Notes: generated by a model from the sequence alone, not told the origin. A stretch of DNA of 64,000 nucleotides from Polytrichum commune (GCA_950295325.1 OX485809.1:25126144-25190143), one strand, 5' to 3'; numbered from the stretch's first letter, positions 35,561 through 45,905 are shown. Numbers and translations: made by a program.

Positions 35561-36006
35561 CTTGATTAAAATGGGGTAGCTTCTAACATTTCCTCTACAA
35601 TGATCGAATTGTAGTTCTTTTAACCCTTTCCAAATTGAATGTTTGTATTTGGTGAAATGTAAGTAAAGTGATTATTTTTGTAGTATTTGTTGCGATTCAT
35701 TGCTTGATTTAGGGTTGCAAGATTCGTGGCATCTCTATGCTTTCATTTTTTACCACTTGTCCGGAATTTGAAGGATTTTTTTTTATGTTAGGTTTTTCAA
35801 ATACTGTTACGTATTGCATTAAAAATCAGCATAATATGATAAAATTTGTGTCAAGTTTTTTACTATCGTGTCACGTACATAATTCAATATCAGTATATAG
35901 TAGTGAGATTGATGTCAAGTTTTTCATTTCATGTCATTAACCATGAAAGTAATCATCGTATTTCATTTCAATCATACAAAATTCATTTCTATGTTTGTGT
36001 TTTCAG

Positions 36007-36887
36007 ATGGATTCATCTACTCCTGCCAACCTAGTGGAGAATTCCAACAACCTCCCACTTGCAGTCGGTGGGGAGCATTGGACATTTTCAACGCAAGAAG
36101 ACAAATATTTGTGTTTGGTTGAGGGTTGCAAATCTAAAGGATATGGGGCAAATAATCATTTTCGTAAGCATATGCTTTTGCATAACTTACATGTAGCTTG
36201 GGATAATCAAGGACATCCTAAAAAAATTATTGGTTAATCACGCATCCAGAACTACAAGAAGTATAATGTTTTGGTCTTGAGCGATGAAATGGCAAGAAAA
36301 CAAAAGGAACTTAACCAACACGAGAAAAAATGGTTTAAAGAAGCAACGAAGGCTTGGGAAACCTTGAAGTCGTTGGAGGTTGTTCACAAAAACAAGGAGA
36401 AGCCCGTTTTGGCATCGATGTTGGATCCGGTTTTGGATCGATTCCTGGGCATCCAAGAATGGGGCCATCACATTTTTCTGGTGCGCTTCAACAAGCTTAT
36501 CACGGAGATTGAATTTGCGGAATACTTGAGATCGACGAAAGGTATTACTGGTGTCAAGTCTTTGAAGCATGCTTGGGGAAAAGTGACGTGGAAAGAACAC
36601 GAAAATTCGCGCGAAGAATTTGTGGACGAGCTTTTTCGGTGGAACAAAAAAATGGAGCACACGAGATTGTAAGTTTTTAATTATTATTTTTGTTTATAAT
36701 TATTTTATGATTTGATTTGCACAAAAAATGCTTTATATCTAAAAAAATTATTTTTATGTGTAGATTGGTGATGGGCCGTGAGAACTATATAGCATCCATA
36801 GTGAATGCACACCGCATTTACTCTGAAGCGAAGGCTCCGGAACGAGAACAACGCATTGCACAAGCTTGTGCAAGCTACGCGGCTTGA
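36007..36887 (+). pseudogene. C2H2-like zinc-finger gene with one in-frame TAA, possibly MULE-associated
   Basis: The ATG at 36007 follows a splice acceptor (TTTTCAG). The frame runs to 36668, apart from TAA at 36235-36237. A 95-bp intron (GTAAGT to TGTGTAG, 36669-36763) leads to a last exon ending at 36887, about 260 residues in all. Residues 33 to about 60 contain a C2H2-like pattern: CLVEGC, then HFRKHMLLH. The second half is Lys/Glu-rich (KKWFKEATKAWETL, VKSLKHAWGKVTWKE) and helical-looking. I recognise no named family. The convergent MULE transposase beyond the retrotransposon, and inverted repeats on both sides of it, suggest this was a second gene of a MULE-like element. The stop codon suggests it is inactive. 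Confidence 0.55.
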
Positions 36888-37677
36888 AATCCCGAATTGA
36901 TGGAGGAGATTTACAATAGTGATGTTGATGCAAGTAGTGACTAATGTAGTTATAGGATTTAGGATTTAGAATTCGGTATGCTATTTTTTGGGTTTGATTC
37001 AAACAATTTTGAGGTTTTAATTTTTTATATATTTTATTATAAAAGACGAAAGTTTTTTATGAATACCCATGTTGTTTAAGGGTAAGTTTGATTGCCAAGT
37101 ACTAAAGGCTACCTAGGTGCATGATCAATGTTCAATAATGTAGTCTTCAATGCCGTTCGAGCGCAATTCGGCTCTTGAAAATATATTTTGCTCAAAACAA
37201 CCCTTGAAATCACAACTCCAAATTGAAAATGAAGACGTCACTTAAAGTCCTCAATATAATATGCCCGCCGAAAGAGCCATGAACATTGCAACTTCTGGGG
37301 GTATTCCAAAGAAATTGAGGTTTTCCATTTTGATCGTCATACTTACAATGAATTGGATAAAATTTATATGACATAATGTCACACTTTTGAATAGAACACC
37401 TTGATATTATCACCAAAAACTTTGAAACCAAATTCTATGGATTTAAGGGCTAGTCATGGTTCTCAAATTTTCAATACTATGGAGTTGTATGTGCCACTTG
37501 TACTATAAGTTTGTCAGATTAATGTTATTATGTCAAGTATAATATATGAAATAAGATTTAATGTAAGAGTTTGTCAGATTATTGTGCATTTGTCATGTAT
37601 AGCATATGAAATCAGAACTACAATAAGCGATTGTCAAAACTAATATTCAAATCTTCAAAGAGTAGACAAATCAAATC
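36888..37677. other. non-coding interval with 59-bp repeats, left flank of the retrotransposon
   Basis: At about 37508-37625 two units carrying GTTTGTCAGATTA, TTGTCA and GTATARYATATGAAAT occur 59 bp apart. Similar units lie inverted at 47820-47945 and about 49320-49410. No gene. Confidence 0.55.
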
Positions 37678-38010
37678 TGTCACGGTATGCGGCGTCGACG
37701 GCCGCACCTTATCCGTTGGATTTCATTCATCTAGACTTGGATGGATGAATCTAGATGTGGAGAGGAAGGCTCTTAAGTGAGGAGCCTCCTCCTTGGCTTG
37801 GCATTCTTGCCAAGTCAAGTCTTGTGAGTTAGTGTGTGGAGAGAGCTTGTGTGAGGTGTAGATTGCATGATTTTGTAATAAATCTTGAGTTTTTCTTCTC
37901 CTACTTACACTCTTGGATTCTCCCTTGGTGGAGTGAGAGATAGCTTGACTAATTTGTGTGCATTTGAAGAGATTTAGAGCTATTGTGAGTGTTCTACTAT
38001 ATTCCTTCTC
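37678..38010 (+). repeat. terminal block B, 5' copy
   Basis: Begins TGTCACGGTATGCGGCGTCG and is 333 bp long, the same length as the 3' copy at 45906-46238. It ends TTCCTTCTC, after which the two copies share nothing: here ACTTGGCAAG follows, there block A follows. A 5' copy of block A is absent. Confidence 0.9.
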
Positions 38011-38278
38011 ACTTGGCAAGAATGCTTGATTCCTTCTCTTTTCTTCAAATCTTGAGCTACAACATTCAAGCAAGAGTGTGAGGACAAGTGGTGGCGGGAT
38101 TGTGGAGTGGAGAACGACAAACATCGCGGATTAGCGGAGCAACAAGAAGAAAAATGTTGCTTGTGAAGTTTACACATCATTTTGAATTATGGTGCAGGTT
38201 GCCTTTGACCATTTTTCTCTTTGTACCTGGATACTAATTTTTGGGTTGTTGATTCGGTGACCATCCCATTGTGGGTTT

Positions 38279-41092
38279 ATGGTTACAACTCGTATTCAAC
38301 ACTATCGTTCTCCGTCCCCAGGAGCATCGGAAGGTCATCCCTCGGACCTCTCGGACGTTGAACCAGTGGTAGCACCCAACGAGGCTTTTCAGCCTACTTC
38401 GGCGTGGGGGACTATCACTCGGTCTCACGTCCTGTGGGTGGGAACCTTTGACGATATGGAGGAGGAGACTAGGGGAGGGATACGTGACCGGTTTTCCGGT
38501 CGAGCAGGGACCATTTCTCTGCAAGACTGGAAAATCCGGTTTCGTACGTGGATGCGAGAGAAACGCCAACGCAATACCAATTTTAACGATTGGTATGCGT
38601 TTGAGCTTCTGCCTCAACATTTGGAGCATGAAGCTCTCCAAACTTATGAGCAGTGGACGGACACTCATTGGATGGAACTGCGCCAGATCGAGCGGTACTG
38701 GGAGACTCGGGTTGAGTTGGTATCTGCATTGAAGGAAGGCGCAGCTTCCAGTTTCATGGCCGTCCCTGAGGCTAAGACGGAGGTACAGGAGGGAGTATAC
38801 GAAGTGAATGTGGAGGGAGCTTTTCCTATTAATCCCACGGCTCAGGGCCAAGCTCCCGCAGCGGCGAGTACCTCGAGCTCCATTTTTCCACTATCACGTT
38901 ATGCCCAGGCTACCCAGGCGGCATTAGCTTCTTTAGGAGTTCCGCCGGGTTTTGATCCTCTACAGGAATTCCAACTCCATTTGGAGGAGGAATATGGAGG
39001 CTTCCGCCGCGATCAAATGCAACGTATCCAGGACTTTCGACGGGAGAAAGATGACACACCTCGTACCATGTACACGAGGTTGGCGAGGTTTGCCAGGGAA
39101 TCTGGAGGTGTTTTTGCCGAGAACCAGTTGGTAAAGGTGTTTTTGTCAAAGATTGACAAACGCCTCATTGACTTAGCTTTACCCAGGATCATCATGGATC
39201 ATGGTGGCCGAGCGACACTTGCGAAAGCTTTCGCCATTGTTGAGCAGTGTGATCGTGCCTTGTGTCAGCACGACGCCACTGACTTGGTGTCCATGCTAGT
39301 GGATTCTAGCAAACCCCGGAAGGTTACGGTTGCGGCTGCGGGGTTGGCGGAGGCGGAGGCAGAGGTGGACAAGATCTTGCATTGTTGGTCTTGTGGACAG
39401 GCGGGCCATGCTAAGAAGGATTGTCCTTCGAAGCATAGGCAAGCCCAGACCGTCACTACTCCGAAGCGGAAACCATTTGTTCCCGCTAAGGGCTCGACGA
39501 AGGGGACGGGTAATCAGTTATCCAAACAGTTGAAATGTTCTCATTGCGGGCGGAACAATCACGCGGTGGAGAACTGCTTCGCTCTCCATCCTGAGAAACG
39601 TCCTTCTTCCGACCGGGAGAAGACGTTGGAGGCGAAGATTAGAGCCATGGAGGAGAGGTTCAAAAGCTTGGCTTCATCTGGCCAAATTTTGGCCTCACCG
39701 TCTTCCTCCGCAGCTCAGGCTAGTTCTTCCACTCCGGATTACTATATGTTCGGAGCCTCGGGCGAGGTGGTGAGTTCTGCAGCTGTGACACGTGCTCAAA
39801 CCGTGTCACGAGCCACGCCTTCGACCACAGGAGAGTCTATGGACAGCTTACGAACTCGGCACAATGGTCCCGCGGATCAGATTGGTCAGGCACGCCTTCC
39901 ATTGTCTTTTGGATTGGCTGATGCTGCCCAATCTGTCAGTGGTCGCAATTCGAGCTTGGAGGCTTCGAGTCCGTCGACCGACATGGTGCACACTTTGGCA
40001 TCCAAAGTGTTGCACATGCCTTTGTTCACAGCGATGGATTGGTCGTCATCCGATATCCAACCAGCTAAGGTTTTCTACCTCGTAGGTAGGATATTGGAGG
40101 GGAAGGCAACCCCGTCTTCTCTTACTGTGGCTCAAGCAACCGCAGACCTTCGTACCACAGAGGATCCTGAGGAAGCCGCCAAACGGCGAGCGAGGCTTGC
40201 GGAGGAGGCCATTGCGTCTTTTGACGCACACACCTTGGATGGCCAGGAGCCAACCACATCTTATCATTCACCAGCCTCTGCAGGCGCAGCTTATCTATCC
40301 GATGTAGCTGCTCGACCTGCTCGCGAGCGTCGAGGCATTCGACCTGGCGTTGTACGGATGGTGAATGATACCGGCGTTTTGGTGGTCAGTCGCACTGGGA
40401 GCAATGTTACTCAGGTTGCTCCCCGTTGTGTGATGATGGATTCAGGGGCACAGCCAGTTATGATCGGCAAGAGGCTTGCCCAAGAGTTGAGGTTGACGGC
40501 CGAGGATTTGGCTCCCTGTCCATTCACCATTGTTACATCTATTGGTCACGTGGAACGGGCCACGGGATATACTTGGGAGCCATTACAACTTAGCTTCCAA
40601 GTGAAGCCTGGAGATTCACCCGCACCTCTTCTTCTTAGGTGTGCGGTGACGAATGCGACCAACTATGACATTTTAGTTGGTCAGCAAGCACTTTACCCTC
40701 TTGGTTTTGGTTTGGACAACTGGACTGAGGAGGCGTGGATCCGACCAGGTTGGTCGGCTGGGGATGGCCGCATGGAACTTATTCCCGTGGCTTTCGCGGT
40801 GGCCGCGACCATAGCACCATTATCTATGGTTTTTGGATGTGGTGCTATGGTGAACACATTGCCTTATGGTTCCGCATTGTTGGAGGAGTCATTGGCATTC
40901 ATGGGGAGTACAGACGATCAACGGGATATGGCACCTAAGGGTGCACTGGTGCGCCATCCCAAGGATCCCCTTCCTCCTTGGCGTGATTCCGCCGAGCTAT
41001 TTCGGAGGTGCGAGAATATTGTTCACTCTCTCACTCCTAGGACACCGGTCATACCGGGTGTCCTCTCGGCATTGGCACATCCCATTTTATGA
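38279..41092 (+). CDS. gag-pro: Gag with aspartic protease of the Ty3 element
   Basis: A 937-residue frame from the ATG at 38279. The N-terminal third is the Gag capsid-like region, with helical, Arg/Glu-rich sequence such as DFRREKDDTPRTMYTRLARF. Two CCHC knuckles follow at about 368-382 (CWSCGQAGHAKKDC) and 419-433 (CSHCGRNNHAVENC), which bind RNA. After a Ser/Ala-rich linker comes the protease, with the catalytic DSGA at about 720 and a flap/C-terminal ILVGQQAL motif. The frame ends in TGA at 41090-41092, but the same phase continues directly into the methyltransferase, which has no ATG of its own before its first motif. Gag-Pro is therefore probably the major product and the start of a longer polyprotein. 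Confidence 0.9.
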   Translation: MVTTRIQHYRSPSPGASEGHPSDLSDVEPVVAPNEAFQPTSAWGTITRSHVLWVGTFDDMEEETRGGIRDRFSGRAGTISLQDWKIRFRTWMREKRQRNTNFNDWYAFELLPQHLEHEALQTYEQWTDTHWMELRQIERYWETRVELVSALKEGAASSFMAVPEAKTEVQEGVYEVNVEGAFPINPTAQGQAPAAASTSSSIFPLSRYAQATQAALASLGVPPGFDPLQEFQLHLEEEYGGFRRDQMQRIQDFRREKDDTPRTMYTRLARFARESGGVFAENQLVKVFLSKIDKRLIDLALPRIIMDHGGRATLAKAFAIVEQCDRALCQHDATDLVSMLVDSSKPRKVTVAAAGLAEAEAEVDKILHCWSCGQAGHAKKDCPSKHRQAQTVTTPKRKPFVPAKGSTKGTGNQLSKQLKCSHCGRNNHAVENCFALHPEKRPSSDREKTLEAKIRAMEERFKSLASSGQILASPSSSAAQASSSTPDYYMFGASGEVVSSAAVTRAQTVSRATPSTTGESMDSLRTRHNGPADQIGQARLPLSFGLADAAQSVSGRNSSLEASSPSTDMVHTLASKVLHMPLFTAMDWSSSDIQPAKVFYLVGRILEGKATPSSLTVAQATADLRTTEDPEEAAKRRARLAEEAIASFDAHTLDGQEPTTSYHSPASAGAAYLSDVAARPARERRGIRPGVVRMVNDTGVLVVSRTGSNVTQVAPRCVMMDSGAQPVMIGKRLAQELRLTAEDLAPCPFTIVTSIGHVERATGYTWEPLQLSFQVKPGDSPAPLLLRCAVTNATNYDILVGQQALYPLGFGLDNWTEEAWIRPGWSAGDGRMELIPVAFAVAATIAPLSMVFGCGAMVNTLPYGSALLEESLAFMGSTDDQRDMAPKGALVRHPKDPLPPWRDSAELFRRCENIVHSLTPRTPVIPGVLSALAHPIL

Positions 41093-41098
41093 CAGCCG
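41090..41098 (+). promoter_or_regulatory. in-frame TGA between Gag-Pro and the methyltransferase
   Basis: TGA followed by CAG CCG in an uninterrupted frame on both sides. Readthrough is inferred because the downstream part lacks an initiator before motif I. The context is not one of the strongest known leaky UGA contexts. Confidence 0.5.
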
Positions 41099-42367
41099 CC
41101 AGACACGGGAATTACTTTGGTGGAACTGTTTGGGGGCATCGGCACGGGCTTAGCGGCCGTATTGGAGGTTGGCCTCACGGTTAGACGGTATGTCTATGTG
41201 GACAACTCTCAAGTGTCCACCCGTGTGGCTCGTCACCATCTTCACCAATTGATGGTATTGTACCCCCCACAGTTACCTCCAACTGCCATTCGTGGGTGTT
41301 TTTCACGTCTCCCTCGTGATGTCACACTCATCAGTGAGGCCGATTTACGACATTTAGGTCCGGTGGATATGGTGATTGCGGGATGGCCATGCCAGGGCCA
41401 TTCACGTGCTGGAGCCGGCCGAGGTCTAGAGGATCCCAGGTCTAATTTATTTTGGGACCTCATCCGCCTCATGCAGTGGTGGTTTTCCCACCAACATACT
41501 CCTCCAGGGTATATATTCGAGAATGTACCATTGTTGGGCGACTCCCGGGATAAGGTGTTGGAAGGTGATCATTATGTTCGTCAACACCTTGGAGATCCCA
41601 TTTTTGTGGATGCCGCGAGCATTGGTTCTTATGCCCACCGGCCTCGGTGGATTTGGACCAACCTCGCACCATCATCTACTTTAGCTGCAACATTTTCTGC
41701 AGTACCTCTACCTTTGGATCAGAAGGTGGATGACATCTTGGATGCAAACCGGACCTCTTTGCCGGTTGTTCGAGATGATTTACCCCCGTTGGCATTGGTC
41801 AACAAAGTGGGGGCACCACGGAAAGCATTTTCCACCTTTATGACGTTTCCACAGTCATTCGCCTTCCGCGATCGGGGGCCGGGTATGGTGTGGGATGTTC
41901 ACACCAAAACCCACACCGAACCATTGGCTGACGAACGGGAACGTGCCATGGGATTCCGCACTGGCACCACCGCAGCTCCCGGCCTTTCTGAGGGCCAACG
42001 ATGCTTCGTGTTGGGCCAAACTATGGATCTTCATACTATGGTGTGGACTATTGTTTTATGCCTTTCATTGCAAAGGCATCGTAGTGACCAGTGCTTGTCT
42101 CTGGGGGCAGAGGACTCTGGTCAGGGGGCACAGCGGTCCACACCCATGGAGGAGGGAATTCACGCCATGGTTGGAGAAGCCGAACGAATTTTTCAATTCG
42201 AGCAGCATGTGATGGAGGAGCTTCGAGCTCAACATTTTTACACTGCTTCGGTTTCTTCGCATCCGGTGGTGGCTTCATCATCACATATTGGTGATGATGA
42301 AGAAATGTCAGACTCTAGTACTAGCACCGAGACTGGGGGCATGGTTAATGCCCCCTCCTCTCATTAG
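41093..42367 (+). CDS. C5-cytosine DNA methyltransferase domain of the Ty3 element
   Basis: Would transfer a methyl group from S-adenosylmethionine to cytosine C5 in DNA. It is in frame with Gag-Pro after the TGA. Conserved motifs occur in canonical order: I (VELFGGIGTGLAA, SAM binding), IV (GWPCQGHS, with the catalytic Cys at about residue 100), VI (FENV), VIII (AHRPRWIWTN), IX (ERERAMGF) and X (LGQTMDLH). The order I to X differs from plant DRM enzymes, which are rearranged, and is closer to DNMT3-like or other unpermuted enzymes. All core catalytic residues seem present, so it looks intact. There is no ATG before motif I; the first in-frame one falls after it. A Ser/Glu-rich linker ends in TAG. 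Possible roles are silencing control, self-methylation or target choice; none is shown by sequence. Confidence 0.9.
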   Translation, partial: QPPDTGITLVELFGGIGTGLAAVLEVGLTVRRYVYVDNSQVSTRVARHHLHQLMVLYPPQLPPTAIRGCFSRLPRDVTLISEADLRHLGPVDMVIAGWPCQGHSRAGAGRGLEDPRSNLFWDLIRLMQWWFSHQHTPPGYIFENVPLLGDSRDKVLEGDHYVRQHLGDPIFVDAASIGSYAHRPRWIWTNLAPSSTLAATFSAVPLPLDQKVDDILDANRTSLPVVRDDLPPLALVNKVGAPRKAFSTFMTFPQSFAFRDRGPGMVWDVHTKTHTEPLADERERAMGFRTGTTAAPGLSEGQRCFVLGQTMDLHTMVWTIVLCLSLQRHRSDQCLSLGAEDSGQGAQRSTPMEEGIHAMVGEAERIFQFEQHVMEELRAQHFYTASVSSHPVVASSSHIGDDEEMSDSSTSTETGGMVNAPSSH

Positions 42368-42373
42368 CAATTA
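42365..42373 (+). promoter_or_regulatory. TAG-CAA-TTA leaky stop before Pol
   Basis: The stop at 42365-42367 is followed in frame by CAA TTA, an exact match to the UAG-CAR-YYA readthrough motif known from tobamoviruses. The downstream Pol frame has no ATG until well inside the RT domain, so suppression of this stop is needed to express Pol. Experimental readthrough here is unproven. Confidence 0.8.
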
Positions 42374-45300
42374 GAGTCTGTGCCAGCATCAGGTGGTTCT
42401 CCTTTGGTGGAGAGGGAGACTACAGAGTTTGATGATTGGCCACTTGAATTAGGCCCTCGTCTCACTGGTGCTGAGGCACAGAAGGTACGAGCATTTATTC
42501 GCTCGTACCGTAGATGTTTTGCTTTTAGCCTACAGGATCTTGAAGGTTATAAAGGAAAACCCATCCACATTCAGTTGGAGGACGACCATCCCATTTTTCG
42601 GAGACCTTACAGGCTGAGTGTTTCCGAGCAGATTGGCGTTCAGGCTCGTTGCCGAGAGCTCTTGGCAGCAGGGCTAATCGAACTTTCCAACGGGGAGTAT
42701 GCTTGTGCTACGGTTATGCCATCGAAGAAGGATATCTTTGGCAATTGGACGGAGAAGCGGATGTGTGGGGATTACCGCCCAGTTAATCGGAAGACCAAGT
42801 CGGATCGATATCCCATGCCAATCCCGGAGGAGTTGTTCGATGCCCTCGGATTTGCTCGAGTTTTTAGCATGTTGGACTTGAGATCCGGCTATCACCAACT
42901 CCCATTACTTGTAGGAGACCGAGTGAAAACCGCATTCTGGGGAGTTGATCAAGATGGGAAGGATCAACTTTACCATTGGAAGTTTCTTCCATTTGGCCTG
43001 AAGAATGCACCCGCTGAGTTTCAGCGGGTGATGGATCAGGTTCTCTCTGGCTTGCCCTTTGCTCGGTGTTACATAGACGATGTGATCATCTTCAGCACAA
43101 CACCACAGGAGCATGTGAGGCATCTGCAAGCCGTTTTTGAACGGTTGCAGCGGTGGGGATTGTGCTTGCACCACGGCAAGTGCAAGTTTTTCCATGACCG
43201 GTTGGCATATTTGGGGCATATGATTGTTCCAGGAGGTCTTGGGGTACAACAAGCTAAGGTGGACGCATTGCAGAAGATTCCGGCACCGGTAGATGTGCCG
43301 AGACTTCGTGCTTTCTTGGGCTTGGCGAATTACTATCGGCGATTCGTCAAGAACTTTAGCTTGATTGCCAAGCCGCTCACCATTCTCACGAGCAAGGACC
43401 AACTGTGGACTTGGGGTCGTGAGCAACAACATGCATTTGAGACATTGAAGCAGAAACTGGGTACGGCTCCAGTGTTTCGACGTCCAGATGTCTCCAAATC
43501 TTTCCAGTTGCATACAGACTGGAGCTCATTGGGTTTGGGAGCAGTTCTTACTCAGAAAGATGATGTTGGCCGGGAGTATGTTGTTGTTTACGCGTCGCGA
43601 AGCAACAACACGGCGGAGGCCAATTATTCGTCCTATGAGGGAGAAGCATTGGCGGCGGTGTGGGCTATTGCCCATTTCCGGCCATATCTTTATGGTCAGC
43701 ACTTTACTTTGGTGACTGACCATCAGCCGTTACGATGGCTCATGGAGTCGGATAAGCTTACTGGCAAGCTTGCCAGGTGGGCTTTGTTGCTCCAGGAGTA
43801 TGACTTTGAGGTGGTACACCGTGCTGGGATTACCAACATGGATGCAGATGGACTCTCACGCAATCCAAGTCCTTCGGATGAGGACTTGACCGGGGCCAGG
43901 TGGCATGGAGATTGTGATCGAGAGGCGGTTCCAGGTTGGCACGCGGCTGCCTACCTCACTTTATTTTCTGGTGCATCTGTTGAGATTCCGATACAGGGCT
44001 CGGATGATGAGACTGACCGGCCTCAAGTTATTGCGGATATATGGGAGGATCATCCCGTATTGCATAAGCTTCAACAGGGTACCTTTCCTTTGTCTATTTC
44101 GGCAATGGAAAGGGATAGGATTGGACATCGAATAACAAGGTTCCGTTGGGAGAACGGTTTGTTATTTCGATTGTGGTCGGATGGGACAAGGCGTATTGTT
44201 CCTAGGCCGGATCAGCGGGCCTCCTTGGTGCGACAAGTGCACGAAGAACTTGGCCATTTTGGCATACGTAGGACACATTCGATGTTGCGTGGCCAATATT
44301 GGTGGACTGGCATGTATCAGCAGGTGGCTGTATATGTCGGGAGGTGTGAAGTTTGTGACTGGGTCAGGTCTAGCTTTAACACCTTATCACCTCAATTACA
44401 GCCCTTACCTATCATGGGATTAGGCTACCGTTGGTCGCTAGACTTCGCAGGGCCGTTGGTGGTTACACCACGTGGAGCAAAATATGTTTTGGTGATGGTG
44501 GAGCATTTTAGCAAATGGATTGAGCTTGTTGCTCTACCCCAGAACTCTGCAGAGTTGGCCGCGGCCGCCTTTTTGGATCGTGTGTTAGCACGTTTTGGAG
44601 CACCAGCTGAAGTGTTGACGGACCAAGGGAGGGAGTTCCTTGGTGTTTTTGAGGAGTTGTGCACTAAGGCTCTCATAGATCACCGCACCACCTCTCGGGA
44701 TCATCCGGAGGCAAATGGCTTGGCTGAACGGGTGGTTCAGACAACCAAGCGTGGCTTGAGGAAGTATGGATTACTTCGGGGAAGCCACCGGGATTGGGAC
44801 CTTATGTTGCCATGGATTGCTATGGGCTATCGATTTAGTAGGCAGGCCTCTTTGGCATCTTACAGCCCATATCAATTATTGTATGGACGTGAGCCTATAC
44901 TCCTGAGTTCTATTCGGGAAAAACTAGCTCCTGTTGTGAACTTGGATGACCCAGACCTTTGGGCAGAGTGTTTACAGGAGCGGGCTCAATTCTTCCAGAG
45001 GGCCATGCCTATGGCCATGGAGAATTTGTCCATTGCTCAGCACCGTGACACATTGCGTTATGCACGCATTCGTAGTGGTGCTTACCGACCTCAGTTGCGG
45101 AGATTTCGGCAAGGGGATTATGTTTATCTTCAACGTGAGGCGCCTACGACATTGGATGTCAGGGAGGGGCGCACTATCCTTCGAGTGAAGGAGGTGTTGC
45201 CGAGTGGTTTGTTATTGTTGGAAGGCAAGGATGGCAGGGAATGTCGCGAGCATTCCAAAAACTGTGCCCCATGTCATCTACATATTGAGGGTACAATTCA

Positions 45301-45514
45301 TCCTGAACTGGCCGTCGTGCTAGAGGGTCTTCCATGTTTTGTGTGTGGAGAGAAGAAAAGAGCGGCTACTATGCGATTGTGTGATCAGTGTCAACGCGGT
45401 TGGCACATGGCATGCTTGAGGCCACCCTTAACTTCTCTACCATCTGGACAGTGGAGTTGTCCTCGCTGTCGAGGATCTTCGGTATTTGGTGCTTCCACCA
45501 ATCATATTCAATGA
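42368..45514 (+). CDS. pol: Pol: RT, RNase H, integrase and PHD finger
   Basis: An open frame of 1048 residues after the TAG. RT has CGDYRPVN, LDLRSGYHQ, FLPFGLKNAP and the catalytic YIDD at about 234. RNase H has HTDWSSLGLGAVL, YEGEALAAVWA and TDHQPLRWLM. The integrase has an HHCC zinc finger (HEELGHFGIRRTH, then CEVC), the catalytic Asp in SLDFAGP, Asp in TDQGREF and Glu in HPEANGLAERV. The C-terminal 60 residues form a PHD finger: CFVC, CDQC, WHMAC and CPRC. Many plant Ty3 elements carry a chromodomain here; a PHD finger, a reader of histone H3 tails in other proteins, is unusual and may direct integration to particular chromatin. No disabling mutation was seen. Confidence 0.93.
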   Translation, partial: QLESVPASGGSPLVERETTEFDDWPLELGPRLTGAEAQKVRAFIRSYRRCFAFSLQDLEGYKGKPIHIQLEDDHPIFRRPYRLSVSEQIGVQARCRELLAAGLIELSNGEYACATVMPSKKDIFGNWTEKRMCGDYRPVNRKTKSDRYPMPIPEELFDALGFARVFSMLDLRSGYHQLPLLVGDRVKTAFWGVDQDGKDQLYHWKFLPFGLKNAPAEFQRVMDQVLSGLPFARCYIDDVIIFSTTPQEHVRHLQAVFERLQRWGLCLHHGKCKFFHDRLAYLGHMIVPGGLGVQQAKVDALQKIPAPVDVPRLRAFLGLANYYRRFVKNFSLIAKPLTILTSKDQLWTWGREQQHAFETLKQKLGTAPVFRRPDVSKSFQLHTDWSSLGLGAVLTQKDDVGREYVVVYASRSNNTAEANYSSYEGEALAAVWAIAHFRPYLYGQHFTLVTDHQPLRWLMESDKLTGKLARWALLLQEYDFEVVHRAGITNMDADGLSRNPSPSDEDLTGARWHGDCDREAVPGWHAAAYLTLFSGASVEIPIQGSDDETDRPQVIADIWEDHPVLHKLQQGTFPLSISAMERDRIGHRITRFRWENGLLFRLWSDGTRRIVPRPDQRASLVRQVHEELGHFGIRRTHSMLRGQYWWTGMYQQVAVYVGRCEVCDWVRSSFNTLSPQLQPLPIMGLGYRWSLDFAGPLVVTPRGAKYVLVMVEHFSKWIELVALPQNSAELAAAAFLDRVLARFGAPAEVLTDQGREFLGVFEELCTKALIDHRTTSRDHPEANGLAERVVQTTKRGLRKYGLLRGSHRDWDLMLPWIAMGYRFSRQASLASYSPYQLLYGREPILLSSIREKLAPVVNLDDPDLWAECLQERAQFFQRAMPMAMENLSIAQHRDTLRYARIRSGAYRPQLRRFRQGDYVYLQREAPTTLDVREGRTILRVKEVLPSGLLLLEGKDGRECREHSKNCAPCHLHIEGTIHPELAVVLEGLPCFVCGEKKRAATMRLCDQCQRGWHMACLRPPLTSLPSGQWSCPRCRGSSVFGASTNHIQ

Positions 45515-45788
45515 TCATGTGTGGTTTTCATCATCTTGTGCCTGCCCAAATGGAAAATGAGGAGTTATGGCATAGAGACGCGATCAACATGAGGCGGTGG
45601 ATTTAATTCTTTGGGATCTGATGGCCAAACATCAGAGGCGATTAAGGATGGGGCTCACCTTGCACCCAGCCTACAGTTTTTTGGAATAACGATTAGCACA
45701 CTAATTAGTTGCGGAGCAATCTTTCATTATCCATGCCCTTTAGATTGGCATTGGTCCTAGCTGCTTGGCGGGACTCCATAGTCAGCTG
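45515..45788 (+). other. 3' untranslated region of the Ty3 element
   Basis: Non-coding DNA between the Pol stop and the polypurine tract. No extra ORF recognised. Confidence 0.6.
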
Positions 45789-45798
45789 AGGGGGGGCA
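45787..45798 (+). promoter_or_regulatory. polypurine tract of the Ty3 element
   Basis: TGAGGGGGGGCA ends immediately before TGTCGAGG, the start of block A. This is the normal position of the plus-strand primer relative to the start of U3. Confidence 0.8.
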
Positions 45799-45903
45799 TG
45801 TCGAGGTGTGTTGTTTATGTGTGACTTTGCTATGTTTAGTGTTGTTTGTTAATAGTGGTTGGTACTCGAGCTGCAGTGACATACGATCGCTATTTACACG
45901 ACA
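45799..45903 (+). repeat. terminal block A, first copy
   Basis: A 105-bp block starting TGTCGAGG and ending ACACGACA, so its own ends are inverted (TGTCG/CGACA). It is separated by GC from block B, creating the palindrome GACAGCTGTC at the junction. Confidence 0.9.
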
Positions 45904-45905
45904 GC

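Noticed and set aside
35142-35735. Direct repeat of about 34 bp (GATTTAGGGTTGCAAG at 35142 and 35705)
   Set aside because: Too short and isolated to define an element, although it straddles the right end of the inverted-repeat element.
38190-38203. Primer-binding site TGGTGCAGGTTGCC
   Set aside because: It starts with TGG, but I could not match it to a specific tRNA end and it does not abut the end of block B, so it is mentioned only as a candidate.
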